64,000 nucleotides of DNA from NCBI GenBank assembly GCA_964555645.1, contig CAZKTA010000016.1, positions 1 through 64,000 on the forward strand, in the 5' to 3' direction. This document shows, piece by piece, positions 1 through 9,342 of this stretch. Made by a program: the position numbers and the translations under genes. The notes below the pieces were generated by a model. It had not been told where the DNA came from, ran no database searches, and was given only the letters and a program-made list of their open reading frames with translations. This DNA is from DTLC01 sp964555645. Its GTDB lineage: Bacteria > Verrucomicrobiota > Verrucomicrobiia > Limisphaerales > DTLC01. How positions within the stretch are numbered: the first letter of the stretch is position 1; each line of letters opens with the position of its first letter.

Positions 1-1631
1 ACCCACACGTGGCCATTTGTGTCAACCACCAAGCCTTTTGGCCCAGACCCGCCGGATGAGAAAATCTGTGGCGAGCCGTCCTGGTTGGTCGTCCATGTGC
101 CATCAGGGTACCAGCGGAATACGCTGTCGCTTTTATACAACGTTTGCCAGATGTAGCCATGACGCGGATCAACTGCAATGCCGTACGGAAACTCGCCTGG
201 TGCATAAAGCACAACCCAGTCGTTTGTTGTAGGCGGCATTGTTGTCGGCGGTTGCAACCGCAATATGTTTTCTTCACTGGTGGACCATAAATTGCCCAAC
301 TTGTCGATTGCACCGCCATAACCACCAGCGCCGGCGTCGAACACCGACTCGGGCAGCGGTTGCCCGATCAATGCATCTACTTTCACATGAACCTTTTTAG
401 GCTTCCCGCTGCCGGTGCCGCCAACCCAGATGTCATTGAACTTGTCCACGGCAATTGCACGCGTGCCGGCGGTCGGGACACGAACATACGCAACGATCGC
501 CTCGTCTTCGGCAGTCGAAACGCCGCCGTAAGTGTCCACATCACCTGGGTTGTCCCACGGCAGAATGTCGGCCAACCCGCGCGAGGTGCGGATGAACCCG
601 TCGCCGTCACGGTCTATGCAGGTGTTGTAGGCGGCGTTGCTCAACGCAACATACTGGCCGCGTGGATTTGGCACGTAATTTGTGCCGATCTTGTCAAATC
701 TGCTTCCGCCGATGATCAGCCCAATGCGTGTGATCGAACCGTAGTTGGTGCCTCGGATTGCGAGTGTATCCTGCCGGTTTGCCACCCACACGTTGCCAAA
801 CAGGTCCACCGTCGTACGCGAGGGGCTGGGACTGTTGGGCAGGCCAAACGGCGCGGTCCGGTATTCTCCGACGACTTGCCCATTGGTGGTATTGATCCGC
901 GCCACGGTGCCGCGATAAGAGCAGGCCACGTTGATGAACGGAAACTGCGGCGGCAGGTTAGTGGTGAATTGCAACTGGCCATCGCCCGTCCCCTGCACTG
1001 GCGCAAGCCCCATCATTGTGCCGCGCCTAAAATCTGCCACAGTTGTGTATGTGTACTGATACTGCTCAACAATCCAGCCGGTAACAGCCGACCGCGCAGA
1101 CTCAATTTCGTAGCCGGCGCCATGGAGCAACGTCAGCGTGGCTGTTTCTGTGCCTTCGGTGTGTGAATCTGGCACGGGGGTCAGAGTTAACTCGAGCGCG
1201 GTCTGCCCAGCCGAGAAATTTACCGTGACATTCGTGCCGATCACAGTTGCCGGTGCTAGCGAGTAATCCATTGCATACGCGGCCGAGCCTGACAGACCGC
1301 ATTGTACCTGCAACGGCCAACTCACGTGCCCACCCAACCGACTCAACTCGAACCGGGCCGTGTTGGTTGGGTACTGCTCGACTGCAACCGAATCAATCAC
1401 ACGAATGCTGACCAGTGGCACCAGCCGATCGTCAGTGGGGTCATTCGGGTTGGTGTGTGTGACCAACCGCTCGAATGCATCTGAAAATCCGCCGCCGTCT
1501 GTGTCATTTGTGATTGCCAGCCTGAAGTAGCACTCGGCGGCGGTAAGATTCGTCACAACCAGATTCGTCTGGCCGGGCAGTGTACGCAATACCCAAAACC
1601 AGTTCGTCAGATTAAACAAACCCATCGGCAT
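1..1631 (-). CDS. Large secreted protein, 3' part of a frameshifted gene, runs off the left edge
   Basis: On the minus strand one reading frame stays open from the ATG at 1631 to the left edge (about 543 codons), with no stop in my translation. It begins with residues that continue the preceding frame (1612-2208): a LFNLTNWFWVLRTLPGQTN stretch, typical of secreted Verrucomicrobial proteins. A Calx-beta-like segment follows at roughly 1130-1300 (SAGQTALELTLTPVPDSHTE, then an ETATLTL strand). The rest has recurring phrases such as VDLFGNVWVANR, AVDKFNDIWVGG and VVDTNGHVWV, the pattern of NHL or streptogramin-lyase (Vgb-like) beta-propeller blades. An aspartate-rich DRDGDGFIRTS loop near 600 may bind calcium. 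The C-terminus is outside the window. The ATG at 1631 has no obvious ribosome binding site and lies inside the upstream frame, so this is more likely the continuation of one gene than a separate one. Substrate and function are unknown. Confidence 0.7.
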   Translation of the reverse strand, partial: MPMGLFNLTNWFWVLRTLPGQTNLVVTNLTAAECYFRLAITNDTDGGGFSDAFERLVTHTNPNDPTDDRLVPLVSIRVIDSVAVEQYPTNTARFELSRLGGHVSWPLQVQCGLSGSAAYAMDYSLAPATVIGTNVTVNFSAGQTALELTLTPVPDSHTEGTETATLTLLHGAGYEIESARSAVTGWIVEQYQYTYTTVADFRRGTMMGLAPVQGTGDGQLQFTTNLPPQFPFINVACSYRGTVARINTTNGQVVGEYRTAPFGLPNSPSPSRTTVDLFGNVWVANRQDTLAIRGTNYGSITRIGLIIGGSRFDKIGTNYVPNPRGQYVALSNAAYNTCIDRDGDGFIRTSRGLADILPWDNPGDVDTYGGVSTAEDEAIVAYVRVPTAGTRAIAVDKFNDIWVGGTGSGKPKKVHVKVDALIGQPLPESVFDAGAGGYGGAIDKLGNLWSTSEENILRLQPPTTMPPTTNDWVVLYAPGEFPYGIAVDPRHGYIWQTLYKSDSVFRWYPDGTWTTNQDGSPQIFSSGGSGPKGLVVDTNGHVW

Positions 1632-2208
1632 ACGGACTAAGATTCGTCGTGCCAAACAGGTCAAACACACTGTTCGGCTGTGGACTGTGCACAACAAAAC
1701 ACCCTGTCTGGTTCGTGACAGTCACGATTCGCAGCCACAGCACATTGCTCGGGTAACCCCAACCGCTTGGTTCTATACCGCCAACTTCACCTTCGGGTTC
1801 ATCATCGCCCGGCATAGGTGGGCCAGAGTCGGTCGTACGAGTCAGGCCAAGCTCAAGTTCAACTGCACGAAGCGCAGTCTCAAACTCAGCCAACGCAACA
1901 TAATCAACTGCGCGATCATCAACAATGAACGCGCCTTTGTCATCAAGCGGATAAACCGGCAACTTGAACTCGGCGGCAACCGGCGGCAGGACCGGCCAGG
2001 GCGGTTCATTCTTCTTGACTAACCAGAACGTGCCGGTTGCAGGCAGCGATTCAACTGGCAACGGCTCAAGTTTATCGAGCAGAGATGCAATCTCAGGCTC
2101 AGATTCGAGGATCCCTTTCCCCACCAGATTTACGCTCAGCAGCAACGCGCAGCCGACAGCCACAGGCCAGCTTAGGGCAAACCAGTTTGTATGTCTTGTT
2201 GTTTGCAT
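1612..2208 (-). CDS. 5' part of the frameshifted secreted protein (198 residues to a premature stop)
   Basis: The product starts with a short cytoplasmic tail and one membrane segment or uncleaved signal (about residues 10-32, WFALSWPVAVGCALLLSVNL). An acidic proline-rich linker follows, and then a segment with CFVVHSPQPNSVFDLFGTTN. In this phylum that FDLF.TTNLSP phrase usually runs straight into an L..TNW.W..R..PGQTN phrase. Here the frame hits TAA at 1612-1614 instead, and the expected continuation is found one base over, in the frame that starts at 1631. This is therefore the N-terminal piece of a single large secreted protein. The ATG at 2208 is well placed in front of the hydrophobic segment. 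Frameshift mutation, assembly indel and recoding cannot be told apart from the sequence alone. Confidence 0.65.
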   Translation of the reverse strand: MQTTRHTNWFALSWPVAVGCALLLSVNLVGKGILESEPEIASLLDKLEPLPVESLPATGTFWLVKKNEPPWPVLPPVAAEFKLPVYPLDDKGAFIVDDRAVDYVALAEFETALRAVELELGLTRTTDSGPPMPGDDEPEGEVGGIEPSGWGYPSNVLWLRIVTVTNQTGCFVVHSPQPNSVFDLFGTTNLSPYADGFV

Positions 2209-2575
2209 CGTTAACGCAGATTAAAAATGCCAAACAACTCGTTGCCGGACCGGCTTTTCGTCTCACAGTCATCCCGGCAACTTTATCAAGACGCTACAAT
2301 TCTTGTTGTCTGCCCCTACATTACAAGCCAAAAATCTTGTTTTTTCCGCTAAACCGCGAATCCCAAAAGCGAATTTGGACGGGCACGTAACGTCACAACC
2401 GCAACAACGAACACATGTGGGTTGCCTAGAGACATGCCCTGCGTTTTTTCAACCAGACAAGCAATTGGCGGGTGCGGCTATAGACCCCCGTCTCAAAAAT
2501 CTTGGCAGTTCAGTTTGATACCTCGGCTTTCGTCTAAATTCCAAAACACTACTTGGCGCGGCATAGCGAATGACC
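2209..2575. other. Intergenic region, 367 bp
   Basis: This lies between the start of the frameshifted secreted protein and the 3' end of tsaB, both on the minus strand. The short open frames here have no recognisable content. It presumably holds the promoter of the 2208 gene, but I see no convincing -35/-10 pair or terminator hairpin. Confidence 0.5.
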
Positions 2576-3286
2576 TCAACTCATGCCAAGCTGTATTCTG
2601 TGTGTGGGTGCTTTGACAAAGGATGTTTCGCGCAGGTAAATCGGTTCAAGTCTATCGCCTGAGACGAATTGGTTCTGCGCTGCGGCAAGTCGGGCTATCC
2701 ACGGTGCGCTTGGGTGCACCGGTTGCGCCGCGGCAAACCACTGGTGTATGTCGGGGCCGATCAACACATGGCTGGCGGCGGCTAAACGGCGCACCTCATC
2801 GAAACTCACAAGGCGCAGAGGCTCGGTTTCGGTCCCGCCGGCATCGTCGAGCTGGTAGCTTGCCAGATAAAATTCGTTTCGTTGCGCATCAATAACAACA
2901 CTGCATGCACCGCGAATGCCGCGTTCCCACGCGCAGGCGACGATTGCGGCGACACTGCTGATCCCAACAAGCTTAACATTCCTTGCAAGCTGCCACCCCT
3001 GTGCAATTGCAATTGCGGCGCGTATCCCGGTGTACGAGCCCGGCCCGAGCCCAACTCCAATACATTCGATCTCGGTGCGGTCGAGCCCGGCCTGAGTCAA
3101 CGCGTCCTGGATCATCCGGAACGGTTGCATTGTAGTGCCGCAGCCGGATTCGATAACCTCGGCGAGCTTGGTTGGAGCTGGCAGTTCAGCGAGCTGAAGC
3201 ACCGCCTGCGGCCTGGCGCGCGGGTCCAACTCGACTGCAGCGACACTCCGATGTGACGATGAAAATTCAAGCGCCAAAATCTTCAT
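2576..3286 (-). CDS. tsaB: tRNA threonylcarbamoyladenosine biosynthesis protein TsaB
   Basis: TsaB is the inactive ASKHA-fold partner of TsaD. With TsaE it supports transfer of threonylcarbamoyl to A37 of ANN-decoding tRNAs in the cytoplasm. The 236-residue product begins MKILALEFSSS, the usual first strand, and carries the family signature GVGLGPGSYTGIRAAIAIAQG near residues 75-95, followed by IDAQRNEFYLASY. Its length matches the family (about 220-240). The open frame extends 67 codons upstream, but that part lies inside tsaE and has no family similarity. I chose the ATG at 3286, which overlaps the end of tsaE by 20 bp and fits translational coupling. It is the last gene of the run CPBP protease - thiL - tsaE - tsaB. 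Confidence 0.93.
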   Translation of the reverse strand: MKILALEFSSSHRSVAAVELDPRARPQAVLQLAELPAPTKLAEVIESGCGTTMQPFRMIQDALTQAGLDRTEIECIGVGLGPGSYTGIRAAIAIAQGWQLARNVKLVGISSVAAIVACAWERGIRGACSVVIDAQRNEFYLASYQLDDAGGTETEPLRLVSFDEVRRLAAASHVLIGPDIHQWFAAAQPVHPSAPWIARLAAAQNQFVSGDRLEPIYLRETSFVKAPTHRIQLGMS

Positions 3287-3716
3287 AGCTGATCCGGCGT
3301 TGTGTTTCATTTGCAACCTCAATTTGCACCCAGCGCAGCCTAATACGGAACCTGCGCGCAGCCTGGGTTGGGTCTGTGCCGAGCCATTTTTCGGCCCATT
3401 CGATTGCTGTGATACCTTGCGTGTGCAGATATTGCTCGAGCCCAGCTCCAACAACCTGTTCAGGCGTATCGAGCCTGTACAGGTCAATGTGGTACAGAGT
3501 TAGGCGACCGCCTTCGTAGATGTTGACCAATGTAAAGCTTGGCGAGTGGACACGAGACAATGTGCCCAAGCCGGCAGCTAAGCCTTTGACAAGCTGTGTT
3601 TTACCTGCTCCTAGCTCGCCGTACAACGCGATCACAAGACCGGCGCCGGCTGCGCGTCCCCAAGCGGCGCCCAACGCCGCGGTTTGGGCCGGGCTATTCG
3701 AAATGAACGTAGCCAT
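3267..3716 (-). CDS. tsaE: tRNA threonylcarbamoyladenosine biosynthesis ATPase TsaE
   Basis: TsaE is the P-loop ATPase that cycles on the TsaB-TsaD complex during t6A37 synthesis. The 149-residue product has Walker A GELGAGKT at residues 33-40, the HSPSFTLVNIYEGG segment, a YHIDLYRL segment that carries conserved family residues, and EWAEKW near the end, all in the usual order and spacing. The start overlaps the 3' end of thiL by 23 bp and the stop overlaps the start of tsaB by 20 bp, so all three are probably read from one message. Nothing unusual is seen. Confidence 0.94.
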   Translation of the reverse strand: MATFISNSPAQTAALGAAWGRAAGAGLVIALYGELGAGKTQLVKGLAAGLGTLSRVHSPSFTLVNIYEGGRLTLYHIDLYRLDTPEQVVGAGLEQYLHTQGITAIEWAEKWLGTDPTQAARRFRIRLRWVQIEVANETQRRISYEDFGA

Positions 3717-4668
3717 GCACAGTCAACGGTCGTGTGCCATGCTTGTCGCGGATTGTGAAGCCTTCGGTGGCGGTTATTTTGCCTATGCAACTGAGGCGCA
3801 ACTTGGGGAACCGTAATTTCCAACTATCGAGCAACCGCACCGCATCACCGCTCGGCACAGTAAAAAGCAACTCGAAATCTTCACCATCGGTTAAAGCAGC
3901 GAGCAGCGCCGACTTCGGCCCGGCGCTGTCAACCGGCGGCAGTAGTTCCTCGGTTGTCGCACGAGCACGTTCGCGTGCAGCGCGGCTGATTGGGATTGCC
4001 TCAGCCAATAGCTCTGCCCCTACCTGGCTTGTCTTGAGCACATGCCGCAGGTCGCCGGCCAGGCCATCGCTCAGATCAATCATTGCATGCACGTCAAAGT
4101 GTTCGGTTAGCCAGTGTGCTTCGGCCAGGCGCGGCTCGAATTCGAGGTGTTTACCGGCTATAGACCCGCCGAGTTCGCCGGTTACAAAAATGGCGTCGCC
4201 CGGCTTCGCGCCGGAGCGCAGCACACACCGGTTCTTCTGCACCCAACCAATCAACGCAATTGAAATGACAACCCGGTCCGGATTGAGCGTGGTTTCACCA
4301 CCGGCAATTGCAACGTTGTATCTTTTGGCAAGGGCGCTCATGCCGGTGTAGATGGCCTTGAGGCGTTCTGGGTCGAACTGTTTCGGCAGGCCAATTGTTA
4401 CAAGTGCCGCTGTAGGTGTGCCCGCCATTGCGGCAATGTCACTCAAGCACCTGCCCAAGGCTTTGTGCCCGACCTTTTCAGGGGGTGCATCAGCCGTGAA
4501 GTGCACACTTTCAACAACTGCATCCGTCTTGAACAGGATGAACCTGTCGGGCAGGCCAAGGTCGAGCACCGCACAATCGTCGCCCGGCCCGACAACAACC
4601 GATGTGTTGCCGGGCAAGCCTGCGCAAAGCTTTTCGATAAGCTCGAACTCGGTCATTGTAGTTGTCAC
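3694..4668 (-). CDS. thiL: Thiamine-monophosphate kinase ThiL
   Basis: ThiL phosphorylates thiamine monophosphate with ATP to give the coenzyme thiamine diphosphate. The 324-residue product shows the family markers in order: N-terminal FELIEKLC, VVGPGDDCAVLD (metal-binding aspartates), KTDAVVESVHFTAD, GHKALGRCLSDIAAMAG, IAGGETTLNPD, VTGELGGSIAGKHLEFEPRL, the IDLSDGLAGDLRHVL loop and DGEDFELLFTVP. The length is normal. The ATG at 4668 overlaps the stop of the upstream CPBP protease gene by 4 bp, and tsaE begins inside its 3' end. I see no TPP riboswitch in front of the operon. Confidence 0.94.
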   Translation of the reverse strand: MTTTMTEFELIEKLCAGLPGNTSVVVGPGDDCAVLDLGLPDRFILFKTDAVVESVHFTADAPPEKVGHKALGRCLSDIAAMAGTPTAALVTIGLPKQFDPERLKAIYTGMSALAKRYNVAIAGGETTLNPDRVVISIALIGWVQKNRCVLRSGAKPGDAIFVTGELGGSIAGKHLEFEPRLAEAHWLTEHFDVHAMIDLSDGLAGDLRHVLKTSQVGAELLAEAIPISRAARERARATTEELLPPVDSAGPKSALLAALTDGEDFELLFTVPSGDAVRLLDSWKLRFPKLRLSCIGKITATEGFTIRDKHGTRPLTVHGYVHFE

Positions 4669-5564
4669 GTGGGCGCGCCTGATTGCATCAGGTGCAACAT
4701 GCCAAAATTGATGCCGTTAAAGCATCCATGCGCAATTATTGGCGCAAGGAGCGTGTTTGTCTTTTCATACAGCAGCGCAAGCCCAACTGCCAGCAGTGTC
4801 AGCGGCACAAATGTGCTGAGGTTCATGTGGATCAGAGCAAAGAGACACGCCGTGCCCCACAATGCAATCCGTCTGAACCCGAGCTGTTTGATCGCTGTGT
4901 ATAAAACGCCCCTGAACAACATTTCCTCGGCTACAGGCGCAATAACAATTGCAAATACACCTAGGTAAATCCGTTCGAACATGCTCCGGTCCAGACGCAT
5001 GATCTGCACCAGGTGTTGTTCGGGCAGTTCAACCCTAAACAGGGCCAGCAAATGCACATAACCAAGCTGCAACGCAAACGCACCAACTGCCACTACAATG
5101 CCGAGCAACGCCGCTCTCGGTGCGTTTCTTAACTGAAAGCCGAACGCATCGCGCAGAGCCACATTGTGCTCACGAACAAACCACCAGAGCAACGCCAGTG
5201 TTGCCCCCTGAAAACTCACTGTGCCAATCACAATGCTCAAAATCGAGTCTGCCCGTGGTAAACTGCCGCTTGTAACCTGCGCAAAGGCAGCCAGGTTCAA
5301 GCTCAAGAAAAACGAGATCAACAACCAACCGAACCTCGATGTTGCGGGTTCGACCGGTCCACCGCGCAGCGCTAGAGCCAGTGCAGTTGCACCGCAAAGC
5401 AGTGCACCTACGCTAAGGCCGTAATACGCTGTGGTGCGTAGGCCTGCGCTCTCGGATTTGAACTCGGCCAAACCCGCTAGCACAGACCCCATGAAAACGC
5501 AAATAATTACCCCTATCAACAAACGCACCAGTGCCTCGAGTCGCCACGGTTTAGGTGTCAACAC
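4665..5564 (-). CDS. CPBP family intramembrane metalloprotease
   Basis: This is an integral membrane protein of the CPBP (CAAX protease and bacteriocin-processing; Abi) family. The 299 residues form about eight hydrophobic segments. The family motifs are present: EEMLFR (E213, E214, R218), H246 in ALIHMNL, and HGCFN (H279, N283). These residues are expected to build the intramembrane catalytic site. The substrate is unknown; members cleave prenylated or peptide substrates or serve in bacteriocin immunity. It is the first gene of the operon with thiL, tsaE and tsaB, overlapping thiL by 4 bp. It reads divergently from the DUF255 gene across 254 bp. Confidence 0.9.
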   Translation of the reverse strand: MLTPKPWRLEALVRLLIGVIICVFMGSVLAGLAEFKSESAGLRTTAYYGLSVGALLCGATALALALRGGPVEPATSRFGWLLISFFLSLNLAAFAQVTSGSLPRADSILSIVIGTVSFQGATLALLWWFVREHNVALRDAFGFQLRNAPRAALLGIVVAVGAFALQLGYVHLLALFRVELPEQHLVQIMRLDRSMFERIYLGVFAIVIAPVAEEMLFRGVLYTAIKQLGFRRIALWGTACLFALIHMNLSTFVPLTLLAVGLALLYEKTNTLLAPIIAHGCFNGINFGMLHLMQSGAPT

Positions 5565-5818
5565 AACGACAGCTTAATCAACTGCCGCTGAAGTTACGAC
5601 GCAAATTTTGCTGTTCTGCACGGTAATCGGCTAATGCACACAAAACACACGGTTACACAGCTCGAACCAGTGTTGTCGTGGTCAAAGGCCGGGTTCGTGT
5701 CCAACACGCGCCTGTTGGATGGGCGGGTGTGGCACTTGCTCTACAGCGGGTGATTCAGCGAATTTTCTCTAGGAAGAATTCTTTTGCTCCGCCGGATGAA
5801 GCAGGGTAAGTTTACCAG

Positions 5819-7912
5819 GTGAATAGGCTAAAAAACGAGAAATCACCGTACCTGCTCCGACACGCAACGAATCCGGTTGACTGGTATCCGTGGGGCGAGG
5901 AGGCGTTTCAAACCGCGCAACTTACAAAGAAACCAATCTTTCTGAGCATCGGATACTCGAGCTGCCACTGGTGTCATGTAATGGAGCGCGAGTCGTTTCT
6001 TGACCCTGCGGTGGCATCGTTTCTGAGCGAAAATTTCGTGTGCATCAAGGTTGACCGTGAAGAACGGCCTGATGTTGACAATGTTTACATGACGTTTTTG
6101 CAAGCTGCAACCGGGACAGGCGGCTGGCCGTTGAACGTGTTTCTGACACCGGACCGTAAACCGTTTTTTGGCGGGACTTATTTCCCGCCAGCCGAGCGCG
6201 GTGGCCGCCACAGTTTCATGCGCGTGCTCCAACAAGTGAACAGTGTCTGGCGCGAACACAGAGCTGAAGTCGAGGCTTCTGCAGAAGCAATTCATGCACA
6301 GCTCCAAGCTGCGGTAGCCGACCTGGTGCCAATGGGTGTGATATTGAGCGACGGCCTAGTGAAAAACGCTGCGCGAGTGTTCAAGCAGGACTTCGACGCG
6401 CGTTACGGCGGGTTTGGGGGACACCCGAAATTCCCACAGCCGGGCTTGTTGGGTCTGATGTTGCGCTGCGCAAAACGGTTCAACGACAACGATGCCTTGC
6501 GTATGACGTTGTTTAGCTGCGGCAAAATGGCCGACGGCGGCATACATGACCAATTGGGGGGCGGGTTTGCGCGGTACGCGGTTGATGCAGCCTGGATGAT
6601 ACCGCACTTCGAGAAGATGCTCTATGACAACGCACAACTCGCGCGTGTTTATCTGGATGCGCATCTGCTTACGCAAAATGATTCAGACAGATTTGCAGAG
6701 GTTGCCCGGGCAATTTTGGATTATGTACTGCGTGACATGACACATTCAGAGGGCGGTTTTTACTCGGCCGAAGACGCCGAAAGCGACGGGCACGAGGGCA
6801 AGTTTTATTGCTGGACCAGAGCAGAACTGCGCAAGCTGCTTACACCGGAAGAGTTTGATGTTGTTGACCGCTACTACGGGCTGAGCGACGAAGGCAATTT
6901 CATTGAACGCGGTCATCCGGAACCGTTACTGGGCCAGAACGTGCTGTGCGTGCGGCATCCGTTGCTCGGCGAGCCGCAAGCAATCAAAACGCTCGCGGCA
7001 GCTAAAGAAAAAATGCTCAATGCACGTGCACGCCGCCCACGACCGTTGCGTGACGAAAAAATCCTCGCTTCGTGGAACGGCCTGATGCTGGGTGCACTTG
7101 CGCACGCGTACGGCGTGCTCGGGGACGAAAAATATCTGGCTGCAGCGCAAAAAAATTTGAAGTTTATCCAGACACACCTCTGGCAGCCAACACGCTCGAG
7201 CGCGTCAAACAAGCAAACTAGTTACGGCACACGTAATTCTTCAGGCACGCTGTTCCATCGCTGGTGTGATGGGCAACACGACACCGTGCAGTTGCTTCAA
7301 GCATATGCGTTTGTGCTAGACGGCGTGATCGAGCTGTACCAGGTCACGCTTGATCCTGCGATACTTGAATTTGCAATTGCCATTGCTGAAGCAATGATCA
7401 AGCGGTTCTACGACGCTGAGACTGGTGGGTTTTGGCAAAGCGTACCAGACGCACCGGACCTGATTTTGCGGATCAAGGATGCGTCAGACACAGCGGAACC
7501 TTCCGGTAATGCAATGGCCACGCTCGGGCTGCTCAAGCTTGCCGCAATAACCGGCAGGGACGAATTCAAAACGCCCGCCGAGACAACGCTGCGTCTGTTT
7601 GCAGCGCACATGAACGATGTGCCGCACGCGGTGCCGTATTTGCTACAGGCGCTGGATTTCTGGCTCGATGAGCCAACCCGCGTGGTGATTATGGGTGAGC
7701 CGACGGCGCAAAAAACACGCGCACTGCTGCATGCGGCGCATTCGGTTTACGGGCCGAACAGGGTCGTGCTCGGAACAGCCGGCCCTGTGGCTCAAGCAGC
7801 TGCAAGACTTTCAAAAGAAGGCCAACCTGCAGCATGCATTTGTGTAGGCGATACTTTCGACCCGCCCATAACCGAGCCGACAAAGTTGCGTGAATTACTG
7901 GCCAAGCTGTGA
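5819..7912 (+). CDS. Thioredoxin-fold DUF255 / YyaL-type protein
   Basis: The 697-residue cytoplasmic protein resembles YyaL and human SPATA20. The N-terminal DUF255 thioredoxin-like domain has NPVDWYPWGEEAF, then SSCHWCHVM with the CxxC pair C49/C52, and GGWPLNVFLTPD. The middle and C-terminal part is an (alpha/alpha)6-like barrel of the AGE/six-hairpin type, with HFEKMLYDNAQL, EGGFYSAEDAES and DEKILASWNGLM. The biochemical role of the family is not settled. Translation appears to start at GTG 5819, because LKNEKSPYLLRHATNPVDW is the normal beginning. It ends just ahead of tRNA-Phe. Confidence 0.93.
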   Translation: MNRLKNEKSPYLLRHATNPVDWYPWGEEAFQTAQLTKKPIFLSIGYSSCHWCHVMERESFLDPAVASFLSENFVCIKVDREERPDVDNVYMTFLQAATGTGGWPLNVFLTPDRKPFFGGTYFPPAERGGRHSFMRVLQQVNSVWREHRAEVEASAEAIHAQLQAAVADLVPMGVILSDGLVKNAARVFKQDFDARYGGFGGHPKFPQPGLLGLMLRCAKRFNDNDALRMTLFSCGKMADGGIHDQLGGGFARYAVDAAWMIPHFEKMLYDNAQLARVYLDAHLLTQNDSDRFAEVARAILDYVLRDMTHSEGGFYSAEDAESDGHEGKFYCWTRAELRKLLTPEEFDVVDRYYGLSDEGNFIERGHPEPLLGQNVLCVRHPLLGEPQAIKTLAAAKEKMLNARARRPRPLRDEKILASWNGLMLGALAHAYGVLGDEKYLAAAQKNLKFIQTHLWQPTRSSASNKQTSYGTRNSSGTLFHRWCDGQHDTVQLLQAYAFVLDGVIELYQVTLDPAILEFAIAIAEAMIKRFYDAETGGFWQSVPDAPDLILRIKDASDTAEPSGNAMATLGLLKLAAITGRDEFKTPAETTLRLFAAHMNDVPHAVPYLLQALDFWLDEPTRVVIMGEPTAQKTRALLHAAHSVYGPNRVVLGTAGPVAQAAARLSKEGQPAACICVGDTFDPPITEPTKLRELLAKL

Positions 7913-7981
7913 TTCAGCTTGCAAACCACGCGGTTCTGTAGTTCAATTCAACTGCCCCGGATGCTTCCCGGGTGACAGGGC

Positions 7982-8057
<76 letters not shown>

Positions 8058-8091
8058 AACGCTGGTGGCCCATCCGGCTGTTGTTGGTCAA

Positions 8092-9273
8092 GTGAAAACG
8101 CTGCACAGGTATCTGACGACCCAGGTTATCGCCTCGCTTTTGCTGGCAGTTGCAGTGTTTACCTTCGTTTTGCTTGTGGGTAACGTGCTTAAGGAAATCC
8201 TGGGCTTGCTCGTTACGGGCCGGCTTCCGGTAGGACTTGTTCTGCAGGCGATCGGGTTGCTGATCCCGTTTGTGCTCGTTTTTGCACTGCCGATGGGCCT
8301 GTTGACCGCCACGTTGCTTGTGTTTGGCCGGGCCAGCGCAGACGGCGAACTGACAGCCGCACGTGCAAGCGGCATTAGCGTGATTGCACTGGCAAGACCG
8401 ATTCTTGTGTTGAGCGTGTTGCTGTGTGCAGTTTGTGCGGTGGTCAATCTATGGCTCGGCCCGCGCAGTCGCGTAGCATACAAAGAACTGCTCGCAAAAG
8501 CGCGTATTCAAATGGCAGGCGCGGTTCTGCCCGAGCGCAGATTTGTGCGTGATTTCCCGGGTTTCATTTTCTACGTGGGCAAAAACGAACGAGCAGACAA
8601 CGGCGGCCAGCTCAAAGACGTGCTGGTTTACTTCGTAAGCGACCAAACAAACGTAACTGCAAAAGTTCGTGCCGCACGCGGGTCGTACATTATTGACGCA
8701 ACCAACCAATCGCTACGGCTCAACCTACTCAATGCACGATGCGTGACCTTGGCAAACGACAGGTGGTTGCCAGGTTTCTTTGGAGAGTGGAGCTTTGAAA
8801 TCAAACTCGCTGGCCCAACTGCGAGTAAACCGCGTGTGAGCCTAAGCGATATGACCTTCCCACAACTCCGCACTGAATTACGCGAACTAAAGGCCCAGAC
8901 CACCGCGCCCAGGCACGCTTCTGATGGAATCACCCCCGGACCAGTGTCGCGCACACAGGCCGTAAACACAACAAGTGCCGATCTTACACTGCCGCTGCGC
9001 GTGCAAATGAACCAGCAGGTGTCATTTTCATTTGCATGTATTGGTTTTGCACTGGTTGGAATACCACTTGGCATCCGCATGCACCGGCGCGAAACGAACG
9101 TCGGTGTTGCAGTTGCACTTTTGCTTGTGCTGGTTTACTACAGCTTTCTGTCGCTCGGCCAGGCACTCGAGACACGACCTGAATGGCAACCGCACATGAT
9201 CGTCTGGCTCCCAAATTTTGTTTTTCAAGCAGTTGGAGCAATCTTGTTATGGCGCGCAAATCGCGGATTTTGA
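8092..9273 (+). CDS. LptF/LptG family lipopolysaccharide export permease
   Basis: This is a membrane subunit of the Lpt transporter that extracts lipopolysaccharide from the inner membrane (YjgP/YjgQ family). The 393-residue product begins VKTLHRYLTTQVIASLLLAV, has three N-terminal membrane helices with GLLIPFVLVFALPMGLLTAT, a conserved ASGIS segment (tAARASGIS), a large periplasmic beta-jellyroll-like middle part, and three C-terminal helices. The open frame reaches back to 8023, but that part overlaps tRNA-Phe. I chose GTG 8092, where the first helix begins normally. LptF and LptG cannot be separated on sequence alone. No partner gene is next to it. Confidence 0.88.
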   Translation: MKTLHRYLTTQVIASLLLAVAVFTFVLLVGNVLKEILGLLVTGRLPVGLVLQAIGLLIPFVLVFALPMGLLTATLLVFGRASADGELTAARASGISVIALARPILVLSVLLCAVCAVVNLWLGPRSRVAYKELLAKARIQMAGAVLPERRFVRDFPGFIFYVGKNERADNGGQLKDVLVYFVSDQTNVTAKVRAARGSYIIDATNQSLRLNLLNARCVTLANDRWLPGFFGEWSFEIKLAGPTASKPRVSLSDMTFPQLRTELRELKAQTTAPRHASDGITPGPVSRTQAVNTTSADLTLPLRVQMNQQVSFSFACIGFALVGIPLGIRMHRRETNVGVAVALLLVLVYYSFLSLGQALETRPEWQPHMIVWLPNFVFQAVGAILLWRANRGF

Positions 9274-9342
9274 ATGGCCCCCCAAACTTGTTGCTTATCA
9301 AATTTTTCGGTGTTGACGATTTGTGGTTGGCGTGGTTGAAGT

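Noticed and set aside
360..1166. 268-codon plus-strand ORF near the left edge
   Set aside because: The opposite strand carries an open frame with clear Calx-beta and propeller-like content over the same bases; the plus frame has no domain character.
1612..1631. Programmed -1 frameshift at a GGGTTTG-like heptamer
   Set aside because: The frame change needed is +1 rather than -1, and no downstream pseudoknot is evident; an indel or mutation is simpler.
5634..5753. 39-codon plus-strand ORF before the DUF255 gene
   Set aside because: It has no ribosome binding site or recognisable sequence; chance frame in the divergent promoter region.
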